Shown: positions 47,921-56,949, numbered from the stretch's first letter. The stretch: DNA of 64,000 nt from Paenibacillus cellulosilyticus (GCF_003182255.1 NZ_QGTQ01000017.1:1-64000), one strand, 5' to 3'. Made by a program: numbers and translations. Notes: generated by a model from the letters alone, not told the origin.

Positions 47921-48988
47921 ATGAACACAACGATGAAGAAAGCTTTTGTAGTACTTACGACTGTATCCTGCCTGATGGGTGGAGCCTCGATTGCGGCTGC
48001 GGAGCAAGTGGAAATTATGCCGATTAGCGCACCAATCACAGCGGTGCCAATCAGTGCGCCGATCGAAGCGGTGCCGATCAGCGCTCCGGTGTATGAGATC
48101 GGACACAGCAATCTACTGCCATCCGTCCGTGTATACGGTCAAGCGGCTAAGATCGAAGAGAAACGAATTCTGCTAGAGAATAACAACGAGAATGATGCGC
48201 TCTCGTCGGTAATCGTGAATATTAGTGAGGATACGCGAATTCTGAATGCGGTGACCGGCATGCCGATGAAGCTGGAAGACATTCGCGAGAACGAGACGTT
48301 GTATGCCTATGTGGGTCCGGCCATGACAAGGAGCTTGCCGCCTATGGCCCATGCAGAGCTGATCCTCGCAGGCATTCCAGCGGACTTCGCTGTACCGACG
48401 TTTGCCGAGATCGAACGTGTAACGAGAGGCGAGGACGGCTCGGTCGTAATCGGAACGAACCGCGATGCAGAGTTCGCCGTAACGGCGGACACGACGCTCT
48501 CCCCATACCTGACGATGAACATCATTACACCTGAAATGCTTGTTCCAGGCCAGAAGGTACTGGTCTGGGAATCGGCAGCAATCGATGGCGAGCAGGCGGC
48601 GAACGTCGCTGACAAGGTGATGGTATTCCCTTACGGCTACAAGGGTTATGTATCCGCGAATCTGGATGGCATCTCGGTCAATGGCGATAAGGTAGAGCTA
48701 TCCGAAGGCGAAGCGCCGTTCGCGAAGGACGGTCAGCTCATGCTGCCGCTGCGTAAGGTGGCAGAGGCGCTTGGCTACGAGATCAAGTGGAATGCGGAAA
48801 CGCGGAACATTGAGGTTGTTAGCGGCGAGGATGTCCTGTACAGCCTGAAGCTGCGCGGCACGGAAGTAACGACGGCAGATGGCGAGACGCGCGAGCTGCG
48901 CGCAGCAGCAGCGCTTGAAGGCGGCAACACCTTCCTTGCAGCAGACGATTTGATCGACTTGAACGAGATCAAATACGTAGAGCAATAA
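47921..48988 (+). CDS. secreted protein with copper-amine-oxidase-N-like stalk domain
   Basis: Exported protein of 355 residues. A signal peptide (1-27) is followed by three copies of a PISAP motif (about residues 34-56), a middle domain, and a C-terminal Cu_amine_oxidN1-like domain (about 250-350, with LMLPLRKVAEALGYEIKWN), a wall-associated stalk module in Paenibacillaceae and not itself an oxidase. It is the third gene of the sigma/anti-sigma run and a plausible target or output protein of it. Function unknown. Confidence 0.75.
   Translation: MNTTMKKAFVVLTTVSCLMGGASIAAAEQVEIMPISAPITAVPISAPIEAVPISAPVYEIGHSNLLPSVRVYGQAAKIEEKRILLENNNENDALSSVIVNISEDTRILNAVTGMPMKLEDIRENETLYAYVGPAMTRSLPPMAHAELILAGIPADFAVPTFAEIERVTRGEDGSVVIGTNRDAEFAVTADTTLSPYLTMNIITPEMLVPGQKVLVWESAAIDGEQAANVADKVMVFPYGYKGYVSANLDGISVNGDKVELSEGEAPFAKDGQLMLPLRKVAEALGYEIKWNAETRNIEVVSGEDVLYSLKLRGTEVTTADGETRELRAAAALEGGNTFLAADDLIDLNEIKYVEQ
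48020..48090 (+). repeat. short tandem repeat encoding PISAP(I)xAV
   Basis: Three imperfect copies of about 27 bases encode PISAPITAV, PISAPIEAV and PISAPVYE, directly after the signal peptide of the stalk protein. Confidence 0.75.
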
Positions 48989-49023
48989 CGGTCGCTCGAG
49001 ATCGACGTTACAATTCGCACACG

Positions 49024-49067
49024 AAAGATCCTCAGGCTCCACTGTACAGTGGAGCTTGAGGATCTTT
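49024..49067 (+). terminator. strong terminator of the sigma-factor operon
   Basis: AAAGATCCTCA and TGAGGATCTTT flank a perfect inner palindrome (GCTCCACTGT/ACAGTGGAGC); the T tract comes from the right arm. Confidence 0.9.
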
Positions 49068-49122
49068 TGTCTGAATGAGATAAGCGTCAGCATGGATATC
49101 CTTCATCAACCCAATGATAATT

Positions 49123-49301
49123 CCTGCAAATGTGCAGCCGTATTGCGTTGCGATGAAGCTAAAGCTCCCTAAGCCTACAAATGTGCAGGTTTTGAGTACA
49201 TATAAGCTGCTAACGATTAACTACGGTCGAAATACCTGCACTTTAGCAGGCTTGTCTTCCATGGGTACGTCAGTACCCCGAGATTTCTGCACTTTGGCAG
49301 G
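49123..49301. repeat. four palindromic 15-16 base repeats, regularly spaced
   Basis: Units at 49123-49137, 49174-49189, 49235-49250 and 49286-49301 share the pattern CCTGCA-(4-5)-GCAGG; the first two have AATGT in the middle and the last two CTTTA/CTTTG. Start-to-start distances are 51, 61 and 51 bases. Most are followed by a T-rich tetramer-like YTTG. Each can form a small hairpin. The surrounding gap (48989-49385) holds no gene. The units are too short and variable for CRISPR repeats. Confidence 0.65.
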
Positions 49302-49385
49302 TTTGTACCATCGTCATCGGGTATGAACCCGCACGTGCTCCAAAAGCGACTTTAGAGCAGCTGCATTTTACGAGAATATACAGTC

Positions 49386-49589
49386 CTAAGCTTTAAAATG
49401 CACCACCGCGCTGTAATGCATCTTCTTGTGGTTATGATCAAATACGACGTTGTGCGTAACGGCATGCACTTGCAGCATAAGCGCTTTGTTCTTCTCGATC
49501 TGTTCTTCGATCTTCTTCTCCAGCGTCTTCATATCATAGGCCTCGAAGCATTCGACCTTATCGGTTATCCGTTCAAGCATGAAACTCAT
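49386..49589 (-). CDS. small protein, possibly Cse60-like
   Basis: 67 residues. Helical first half (TLEKKIEEQIEKNKALML) and a beta-like second half ending HYSAVVHFKA. Size and ending resemble the sporulation protein Cse60/DUF2758 family, but only weakly. AGGTGAG stands about seven bases before the ATG. A hairpin lies about 30 bases upstream of its start, in its own leader. Function unknown. Confidence 0.5.
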   Translation of the reverse strand: MSFMLERITDKVECFEAYDMKTLEKKIEEQIEKNKALMLQVHAVTHNVVFDHNHKKMHYSAVVHFKA

Positions 49590-49616
49590 TAATGCTCACC
49601 TCTACAATAGGGTATA

Positions 49617-49695
49617 AAGCCCCCTATCTCAGCCGAGATCGGGGGCCTCTTGTGTTCATTCTACCAAAAACATGTCCTAAGCTTCCATCTTCTGC
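49617..49695 (-). repeat. left copy of 79-bp direct repeat (decayed ABC-exporter 3' end plus terminator)
   Basis: Ungapped match of 65 in 79 bases to 52895-52973. Read on the minus strand it holds a remnant of the exporter's last codons (QKMEA then a stop) and the downstream hairpin (49619-49646: GCCCCC and ATCTC arms, one mismatch). A stop codon stands two codons before the remnant, so it is not part of a live gene. Confidence 0.8.
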
Positions 49696-49819
49696 TGTTA
49701 CTGTTTAAGGGACGTTGGATGTCTGATAATTCAGCTAAATATCGTCAAAATTCGACAGAGAAATGTCAGGTAATGGTTGTTATAGGAGGCTGATCCTTTT
49801 GTATGGTTATTGTTTCCTT

Positions 49820-49825
49820 TATAAT
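49820..49825 (+). promoter_or_regulatory. probable -10 element for the HerA-like gene
   Basis: TATAAT with TTTTGT 17 bases upstream, in AT-rich DNA about 200 bases before the ATPase gene. Confidence 0.4.
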
Positions 49826-50024
49826 CAATAGTAAATAACGAGACTTTAGAACTAGGTCGAATATACCATAATGGGTTGGGCGGGAAATCGCAGTTATCCG
49901 CAAGGTGTCGTACGCCTTCTTATTCTGGCGCTTATCCTCGTGAAACGAAAGCAGTTCCCCCCCGGTTCAACTACACGAGCTGGCGGGACTTTATTCTAAC
50001 GGGAGTATGCTTCCGATTGAATAG

Positions 50025-52886
50025 ATGGTTATATGGAGCGGAATGGAAGAGCCTTTGTACGATTTGGACGATGATGAATATATTCTGTTTTGGACATGGG
50101 AGAGTTTGAGGCGAATGAAATATTACCGAATGAAACGGTTTGACGTCGAGGACAAGAAAGACAGCTACTACGTGTACCATGGCAAAGAGGAAGTCGAGCT
50201 GGAGCTGAACGCAGGCTTCACCGCTGCAAGAGATTTGTTGGAATTCATTCATTACGCATCAACTCCGGAGAAGAAGGTCTCTCTATTTATCCATTACGAT
50301 GAGGAAAAGCTGAGGTACTACGTGCAGGCGGAGGGCATTCCGATTATGGAGCAGCTCCAGAGCTGGGTTCCGCGATGTGAATGGGTGGAGGAGGCGTTTG
50401 TGCCGGATACTTCTTTCGCCAAGGAGAAAATCGTGCTGCGGGGCTCTGCTTCGCCGCTTATTCTGAAAAACAGGGATGAGAACCTGCTGGATGAGCTTAT
50501 TCAGGCGATGCCGCATGAAACGTTTCTTATTCAGGTGAAATTCGGTGTTGAAGATGCTCCGTCCATTCGTAATCAGCTCGGCAATCTGGCGCAAACGATC
50601 GAGAGTATGTCTAATCAAGCATCGGTGCAGGCCGGGGAGCAGGCTAATCTATTGGGCCATGTCAACAAGCTGGTGGCGGGCGGAGATCATCCGTCTTATC
50701 AGCAGAAGGACATTCTGGAGAATCACCTATTCACGTTGAAGAGCCAAGGGGCTGTATTTTCATCAGCCGAATTCATCATCTACGCCGGTGCTGGCCAAGC
50801 ATCCCTCCTTGCATCGAAGATGGAGGTATTCGCTAGACGCTCGGGTTCGCTCTCTCTTCAGCGGCTTCGTAGAGATGAAGCCTCTCCTGTGGCATTCTTA
50901 AATTACACCAACTCACACAGTCTAGCCGCTCTGTTGGCATTCCCGATGAGCTCGATTCCTGGCTTCAAGTTGAACCGCAGGGTCGTTTTTGGTGCAGATC
51001 TGGTTAGTGTCTCAGGCGAAACGATAAATGTTGGTATGCTGACCCTTGCACATGAGACGAAAGTGCCGGCAGCACTCCCGTTAGCAGATTTGACGAAGCA
51101 TGCGATTGTAACTGGCGTGACGGGCAGCGGGAAGACGAGCACGATTAAGAGCCTGCTTATGCAGGTGTATGAGCACAAGAAGCCGTTTCTGGTCCTTGAG
51201 CCGACAAAGACGGAATATAAATATTTGGATGCCGTAATCCCAGACTTGAAACGATATGTGCTTGGTATCGACGGGGCATTCAGTCTGAAAATAAACCCTT
51301 TCGCCTTTCCTGAACATATTCACGTGCAGACGCATCTGGACCATTTGAAATCCCTGTTTATCGCAGCCTTCCCGATGTACGGACCTATGCCTTATATTCT
51401 TGAGACGGCATTCTATACTATCTATAGGCGAACGGGTTGGGATTTCGTATCCGGGCGCAATATATACGCATCCCAGCTAAGTCGGGATCAGCTCTTTCCG
51501 ACGATGGAGGACTTATACGCAGCCGTTGATCCGGCAATCGAAGCTGTCGGTTACTCTGTAGATTTGTCTAGCGATATCCGTGGAGCATTGAAAGTGAGAA
51601 TCAAGAGTTTGCTCAGCGGAGCCAAAGGGGCTATGCTGAACTGCCGGGCAGGAAATGCCATCGGAGAACTGCTGCAGACGCCTGCGATCGTGGAATTGGA
51701 GCATGTTGGCGACGAGCAGGAGAAGGTATTCCTGATGGGGTTGTTGTTCATTTCGATCTATGAGCATTATGTTTCTGAAGGACTGAATCATGCGGATCTG
51801 CAGCATCTGCTCGTCATGGAAGAAGCACACCGCCTATTGGAGAATGTGAAGGCTTCCGGTCATCAAGAGTTGGCCGATAGGAAAGGCAAGGCGGTCGAAA
51901 CGTTCAATAACATGCTCTCCGAAATTCGGACGTATGGTCAGGGGGTTCTAATTGCTGATCAAATTCCGAACAAGCTGTCGCCTGACGTTATGAAGAATAC
52001 GAACTTAAAGATCGTGCACCAATTATTCGCTAAGGATGACCGGAAGGTAATCGGTAATGCAATAGGGTTGAAGCAAGAGGAAGAGGACGAACTGATTCGC
52101 TTGAAGCCGGGAGAAGCTATTGTCTTCCACGGCCGCACCGACAGAGCAATCAAAGTCCGCGTGCATGTAACGAAAGAAACGCTTGCAAGCAACCGCAGAG
52201 ACGTGCAGCGTGTAGAGACAGCAGCCTTCCGAGTGGAAGATTTCCTGATGCAGCAGGAAGGTTATTTGCGCAAATGCTTCCGATTGATCCATACCTCCCT
52301 GTTGTTCCCGGACTGGAGATCGAAAGCGGAATTAAGCGCTATAGCCTTAATGGAAGACGATTATGGGTTAACCATACCGGATAGAGAACAGCCCTCCTTA
52401 TGGAAGAAGCTGCTGGAACGATATATTCGAATGAATCATTATGTGAACAACATGACCTTCGTACAACTCACTCGATTGATGAATGAAATGGAAAGCAGCT
52501 CGGACCCGTTCGGCTTCATGCTTCAACGTATGGGTGAGATTATTCGAAAGTTTCATGCAGAGCATCCTATGCAGCGGTTTTCAAATGTTTTCTTGCGGTA
52601 TCAGCAATTCCGATTCGCATATCCTGCTGCCCGGGAGCAGTTCCTTGGGTTTGTTGCCAGTCAGTCGAAACCTATGCGCTATGACAAGATATTAATTATT
52701 GATCAACTGCTGAAGAAGGCAGGCATGCAGCAGCACTTTGCATTGGAGTTCATGACGGCAGAGCAGCGTAAGCAATTATGTTATGCAGTGGTGCTTGTAG
52801 AGCTTGATGATCAGCCGGATTGGCTTGAAGCCTTTTTTGATGTACGGGATATACGTCCGAGCAGCATTGTACGGTATGGTCGATAA
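50025..52886 (+). CDS. HerA/DUF87-type ATPase
   Basis: Large P-loop ATPase of 953 residues in the HerA/FtsK-like DUF87 group, which move along or pump DNA. Walker A is GVTGSGKTS at residues 364-372, followed by LVLEPTKTEYKYL; Walker B is LLVMEEAHRLL near 595-605; then a sensor-type stretch GQGVLIADQIPNKL. About 330 residues precede the core and 200 follow, neither of which I recognise. Such proteins often act in defence systems with a nuclease partner, but none is adjacent. The start may be the ATG at 50043, closer to GGAG. The gene sits between two 79-bp direct repeats. Confidence 0.8.
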   Translation: MVIWSGMEEPLYDLDDDEYILFWTWESLRRMKYYRMKRFDVEDKKDSYYVYHGKEEVELELNAGFTAARDLLEFIHYASTPEKKVSLFIHYDEEKLRYYVQAEGIPIMEQLQSWVPRCEWVEEAFVPDTSFAKEKIVLRGSASPLILKNRDENLLDELIQAMPHETFLIQVKFGVEDAPSIRNQLGNLAQTIESMSNQASVQAGEQANLLGHVNKLVAGGDHPSYQQKDILENHLFTLKSQGAVFSSAEFIIYAGAGQASLLASKMEVFARRSGSLSLQRLRRDEASPVAFLNYTNSHSLAALLAFPMSSIPGFKLNRRVVFGADLVSVSGETINVGMLTLAHETKVPAALPLADLTKHAIVTGVTGSGKTSTIKSLLMQVYEHKKPFLVLEPTKTEYKYLDAVIPDLKRYVLGIDGAFSLKINPFAFPEHIHVQTHLDHLKSLFIAAFPMYGPMPYILETAFYTIYRRTGWDFVSGRNIYASQLSRDQLFPTMEDLYAAVDPAIEAVGYSVDLSSDIRGALKVRIKSLLSGAKGAMLNCRAGNAIGELLQTPAIVELEHVGDEQEKVFLMGLLFISIYEHYVSEGLNHADLQHLLVMEEAHRLLENVKASGHQELADRKGKAVETFNNMLSEIRTYGQGVLIADQIPNKLSPDVMKNTNLKIVHQLFAKDDRKVIGNAIGLKQEEEDELIRLKPGEAIVFHGRTDRAIKVRVHVTKETLASNRRDVQRVETAAFRVEDFLMQQEGYLRKCFRLIHTSLLFPDWRSKAELSAIALMEDDYGLTIPDREQPSLWKKLLERYIRMNHYVNNMTFVQLTRLMNEMESSSDPFGFMLQRMGEIIRKFHAEHPMQRFSNVFLRYQQFRFAYPAAREQFLGFVASQSKPMRYDKILIIDQLLKKAGMQQHFALEFMTAEQRKQLCYAVVLVELDDQPDWLEAFFDVRDIRPSSIVRYGR

Positions 52887-52893
52887 CTAGCAG

Positions 52894-52927
52894 GAAGCCC
52901 CCAATCTCAACCGAGATCGGGGGCTTC
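52894..52927. terminator. bidirectional terminator between ATPase and ABC exporter genes
   Basis: GAAGCCCCC and ATCTC pair with GAGAT and GGGGGCTTC around an AACC loop. It lies between convergent genes and is part of the right 79-bp repeat. Confidence 0.85.
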
Positions 52928-52973
52928 TTGTGTTTGTTCTATGCAATATCGATCTTAAGCTTCCATCTTCTGC
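52895..52973 (-). repeat. right copy of 79-bp direct repeat (intact ABC-exporter 3' end plus terminator)
   Basis: Covers the terminator and the last six sense codons plus stop of the ABC exporter gene. It matches 49617-49695 at 65 of 79 positions without gaps, in the same orientation, 3278 bases away. Confidence 0.8.
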
Positions 52974-54730
52974 GCCGTGTACAGTCTGTAGTAACGACCG
53001 CGCATCGCGATCAGCTCGTCATGCGAGCCGGACTCGGCAATGCCTTTGTCCGCGACATACATGATGCGGTCGCAGTTCTTCACCGTCGAGAGACGGTGAG
53101 CGATGATAAACGAGGTACGGCCTTTGAGCAGCTCGTTCAGCCCCTTCTGCAGCAGGCGCTCGGTCCGTGCATCGATGGACGAAGTTGCTTCGTCGAGAAT
53201 GAGGATGCGCGGGTTCGCGAGCAGCGTACGTGCGAACGAGATGAGCTGACGTTGACCTTGCGACAGCTTCGAGCCGCGTTCGTTAACCTCGGTCATATAG
53301 CCATTCTCGAACTCGCGAATGAATTCGTCAGCGCAGACCGTCTTCGCAGCGGCGATAACCTCTTCTTCGGTAGCGTCGAGTTTACCGTAACGGATGTTGT
53401 CCATAATCGTACCGGAGAAAATAAAGCTGTCCTGCAGCATGATGCCCATCTGGCTGCGGAGCGATTCCAGCTTCACTTCGGCGACATCGTGGCCATCGAT
53501 TAAGATACGGCCATCAGATACGTTGTAGAAGCGGGAGATCAGGTTGACGACCGTCGTCTTGCCGGCGCCTGTTGGACCTACGAGCGCGACGCTCTCGCCT
53601 GCTTTGATGTCGAACGAGAGATTTTCGAGAATGTTATGACCCGGATCGTAAGCGAACGTCATGTTGTCGAACGTAACGCGGCCTTGGATTGGCGGCAGCG
53701 TACGTGCATTCGGAATGTCGCTGACCGTCACTGGCTCGTCAAGCGTCTCGAAGATACGTTCCAGATACGACACGGCGTTGATGAAGCTGTTGTACAAGTT
53801 CGATAAGTTGAGAATCGGCTGCCAGAAGCGCGCTGCGTAGCTGCTCATCGCGAGAATGACACCGAAGGTGATTTCTTCTGGGCCAAGCGTAATCAGACCA
53901 ACGAAGTAGATCGCCGTCGTGACGATGGTCGCCAAGTTATCAACCGAGAACGGGATCAGGAAGTTGAAGTACATCGCGCGCATCCACACATTGCGATAGT
54001 TCGTGGACAGACGCGTGAATGTCCCTTCGTTGCGCTTCTCCCGTGTGAAAATTTGCGTGACGCGAATGCCGCTGATGCTTTCCTGCATGTACGCGTTCAT
54101 ATTCGAGCTTTTGTTGGATACCGCCTGCCAAGCGCGGCGCTGCTTATTCTTGATGAGCAGAATAACGCCGGCGAAGATCGGCAGACCGCCAAGAATAACG
54201 AAGCTCAGCTTCACATCGACCGCAAACATGAAGATCGCGATGAAGATCAAGTTCAAGATCTCCAGAATGAAGTTGATAATACCGTTCGACAGAACGTCGG
54301 ATACCGAGTTGACGTAGTTGACGACGCGGATCAGGATTTTGCCCTGCGGGCGATCGTCATAGTATTGGAACGGCAGCTTCTGCAAGTGCTTGAACAAGTC
54401 GGTACGGATATCGAAAATAATATCTTGTCCGACGCGCGTCATGATCCGCGAACGGATCGTGGCGAGAATGACGCTGACGATAATCGTCAAGAGCGTCATG
54501 CCTGACCAGAAGAGCAGCGCCGACTTATCCTTGGACGGAATCGTCACGTCAACGACGTGCTGAATGATGAGCGGCGCCGACAGTGCGACACCTGCCGAGA
54601 TCGCGCTGAGCAGGAAGGCGATGATCATCGGCTTCTGCTGTTTGCGAATGTAGACGAGTGCGCGTTTGAAGTGCTTTATATTGAAGGGAGACTCCAGGTT
54701 CTCGTCGATGTCGAATTTATTTCTAGCCAT
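52955..54730 (-). CDS. ABC exporter half-transporter, catalytically consensus subunit
   Basis: 591-residue half-transporter: six membrane helices (about 35-325) and a nucleotide-binding domain (about 355-585). Walker A is GPTGAGKTT near residue 380, signature LSQGQ, Walker B ILILDEATSS with the catalytic Glu, and the switch His in IIAHRLST: a complete ATP site. It pairs with the protein encoded upstream, whose site is degenerate, as in heterodimeric exporters such as BmrCD or YheHI. The substrate is unknown; drugs, lipids or peptides are usual. Its start overlaps the end of its partner's gene by eight bases. Confidence 0.9.
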   Translation of the reverse strand: MARNKFDIDENLESPFNIKHFKRALVYIRKQQKPMIIAFLLSAISAGVALSAPLIIQHVVDVTIPSKDKSALLFWSGMTLLTIIVSVILATIRSRIMTRVGQDIIFDIRTDLFKHLQKLPFQYYDDRPQGKILIRVVNYVNSVSDVLSNGIINFILEILNLIFIAIFMFAVDVKLSFVILGGLPIFAGVILLIKNKQRRAWQAVSNKSSNMNAYMQESISGIRVTQIFTREKRNEGTFTRLSTNYRNVWMRAMYFNFLIPFSVDNLATIVTTAIYFVGLITLGPEEITFGVILAMSSYAARFWQPILNLSNLYNSFINAVSYLERIFETLDEPVTVSDIPNARTLPPIQGRVTFDNMTFAYDPGHNILENLSFDIKAGESVALVGPTGAGKTTVVNLISRFYNVSDGRILIDGHDVAEVKLESLRSQMGIMLQDSFIFSGTIMDNIRYGKLDATEEEVIAAAKTVCADEFIREFENGYMTEVNERGSKLSQGQRQLISFARTLLANPRILILDEATSSIDARTERLLQKGLNELLKGRTSFIIAHRLSTVKNCDRIMYVADKGIAESGSHDELIAMRGRYYRLYTAQKMEA

Positions 54731-56504
54731 GCGTAGTCGCCTGCCTTCCGATGCCTTCGTTCTGCAGCTTGAATACTTCGTAATAATAGCCGCGCTTCGC
54801 GACTAGCTCACTGTGCGTGCCTTCTTCGATTACGCGGCCGTTATCCAAGATGAGGATACGATCCGCTTCTGCCGTCGTGGACACGCGCTGGGCGATAATA
54901 ATCTTCGTGCAGTCGAAGTCAAGCTCACGCAAGCTTTTCTGAATATGCTCCTCCGTCTCGTTATCGACAGCCGAAGTCGTGTCGTCGAGAATGAGAATTG
55001 GAGGCTGAACCGCCATCGCGCGAGCGAGGGCGATACGTTGTTTCTGTCCGCCTGACAGGCCAACGCCGCGTTCACCGACGATCGTGTTGTAGCTCTCCGG
55101 CATTTTGCGAATAAAATCATCTGCTGCCGCCAGCTTGGCGAACTCCACCACATCATCTTCCGGCATATCCGGATCGCCATAGGCGATGTTGCCGTCGATC
55201 GTGTCGGAGAACAACAGAACGTCCTGCGTTGCGACGCCGATGTTGCCGCGCAGCTCATCGAGCTCCAGCTCCCGTACGTCCTTGCCGTCAACGAGGACAC
55301 GACCCTTGGTCACGTCATAGAAGCGCGGAATCAAGTTGATGAGCGTTGTTTTGCCAGAGCCTGTTGCGCCCATGATCGCAATCGTCTCGCCCGGCTTGAC
55401 GGTAAAGTTGATGTTCTCCAGAACGGTCGCATTGTCGTACTTGAAGCTCACGTTCTCGAATTGGATCGTGCCTTTGTAGCGGCGTTTCACTTCTACGTTG
55501 TGCCCGTTGACGATACGCGGCTCCGCGTAGTAGACGTCGACGATCTTCGTAAGGCTCGCGAAGAAGCGCTGAATATCATTGATGATGATACCGATGTTGC
55601 GCATGGGGTTAGACAGACCCCAGATAAGTGCAGAGAATGCCGAGAATTCACCGAACGTAATGCGGCCGTCCATGACGAGCATACCGCCGACGATCATCAG
55701 AATAACGTTGAATGCTTGCGCGAACGTCTCCAGGTACGGGAAGTAATCGAGCCATACCATTGCCGCGGCTTTATTGGCTGTGGAATAGTTGACGTTCTTC
55801 TCCGTGAACTTTTGAACCTCGAACTCTTCACGCGCGAACGCTTTGACGACGCGGTTGCCCGCGATATTTTCCTGCGTGATCGTGTTGAGCTGGGACAGCT
55901 TCTCGCGAAGATCCCCATACATCGGACGAACACGTCTTGCGAAAATAAATGCCACGATGAAAATCGGAGGCGACAGAATGAGCAGCCACCAAGTCAGTTC
56001 CGCATCAATATAGAAGAAATAAACGACGGCTGCGATGAATACCGTTAGCGATTCGACGATCGTCTTAATGATCCACGCCATCGTGTGACGGACCATATCG
56101 AGGTCACCGGTCATTTTCGTCATCAGGTCGCCTGTGCGGTTATGGTCGTAGTAGTGCATGTCTTGACCTTGAATCTTGTTGTACAAGAAAATCCGAACGC
56201 GATACAGCATGTTCTGCGATGCGCGCTCATACAACAACGTTGTAAAGTAGGCCATGCCTGTACGCAGCAGGGAGAAGCCGATCATGCCTAAGCATAGGCC
56301 GATAAGCAGTGACCGCTGGCTGGTCAGATTGTGTACCGCGTCGTCGCCCGTGATGAACGTATCGACGATACGCTGGCCGATGTACGGGTTAATGATCGTA
56401 AGCGAACAGCCTACGACTGAGAGAATGAGCGCAAATATGTAACGTGCCCGATCCCCTCGCAAATTGTGCCAAAGCCACTTCAGTTGAAACATTTGTTTGA
56501 TCAC
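54723..56504 (-). CDS. ABC exporter half-transporter, degenerate-site subunit
   Basis: 593-residue half-transporter with six membrane helices and a nucleotide-binding domain. Walker A GATGSGKTT (about residue 378) and signature LSGGQ are intact, but the Walker B catalytic Glu is Asp (LILDDTTSA) and the switch His is Gln (IIAQRVST). This asymmetry is the mark of the degenerate half of a heterodimeric type IV exporter. It is the first gene of the two-gene operon. A possible -10 (TATAAT on the minus strand, 56570-56575) lies upstream. Confidence 0.9.
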   Translation of the reverse strand: MIKQMFQLKWLWHNLRGDRARYIFALILSVVGCSLTIINPYIGQRIVDTFITGDDAVHNLTSQRSLLIGLCLGMIGFSLLRTGMAYFTTLLYERASQNMLYRVRIFLYNKIQGQDMHYYDHNRTGDLMTKMTGDLDMVRHTMAWIIKTIVESLTVFIAAVVYFFYIDAELTWWLLILSPPIFIVAFIFARRVRPMYGDLREKLSQLNTITQENIAGNRVVKAFAREEFEVQKFTEKNVNYSTANKAAAMVWLDYFPYLETFAQAFNVILMIVGGMLVMDGRITFGEFSAFSALIWGLSNPMRNIGIIINDIQRFFASLTKIVDVYYAEPRIVNGHNVEVKRRYKGTIQFENVSFKYDNATVLENINFTVKPGETIAIMGATGSGKTTLINLIPRFYDVTKGRVLVDGKDVRELELDELRGNIGVATQDVLLFSDTIDGNIAYGDPDMPEDDVVEFAKLAAADDFIRKMPESYNTIVGERGVGLSGGQKQRIALARAMAVQPPILILDDTTSAVDNETEEHIQKSLRELDFDCTKIIIAQRVSTTAEADRILILDNGRVIEEGTHSELVAKRGYYYEVFKLQNEGIGRQATTHG

Positions 56505-56949
56505 CAGCTTCTGTAAGTTGTGGATTATCCAATTCCGGGAGGACTACTCCCAAATTGCAAACTATGGAGATTATAACACGCTTACAAAGAAAGCCACCCG
56601 ACACAATTCCGACACAGAACGGATAGGGGGGCAAAATATCGGAAGGCGGGAATTGAGCGCCCCTTAACCTTACTTTTTCGCCATATGTTTCGGATATGCT
56701 TCCGATTTCGCCGTAGTTCTTTATTATTACGAGAGGGTTAAGGATTATTATATTTACCAGTGTTGAAATGACTATTTTATGGTAATTTCAGAGGCGGGGT
56801 GGGATGGGTTAAGCGTTCGATTGGTAGGAGTGTTGGGCACCGTTGACTTTGGTGCTGGTGGTTGGCCATCCGTTAGATAGTCTAGCAATTTATTCATAGG
56901 ATATTGTCTTTAGTAATGAATTTTATTATCTTTCAAGCATTGTATTAAT

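Larger units (their letters stand above)
49590..50024. other. gap before the HerA-like gene: repeat copy and promoter, no clear gene
   Basis: The gap holds the left 79-bp direct repeat (49617-49695) and, further on, a probable promoter with TATAAT at 49820-49825 and TTTTGT 17 bases before it, pointing toward the HerA-like gene. A 42-codon ORF from 49871 has no ribosome binding site and is not called. Confidence 0.5.

Noticed and set aside
47921-48988. copper amine oxidase
   Set aside because: Only the N-terminal-type stalk module is present; no catalytic oxidase domain or active-site Tyr region is visible.
49123-49301. CRISPR array
   Set aside because: Units are only 15-16 bases, palindromic and variable, with unequal spacers and no cas genes nearby.
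49871-49999. 42-codon hydrophobic ORF before the ATPase gene, or a frameshifted upstream part
   Set aside because: There is no ribosome binding site, and no frame continues into the ATPase; a stop codon stands directly before its ATG.
50025-52886. conjugation ATPase (VirB4/TraG type)
   Set aside because: No other conjugation genes are near, and the core motifs fit the HerA/DUF87 group better.
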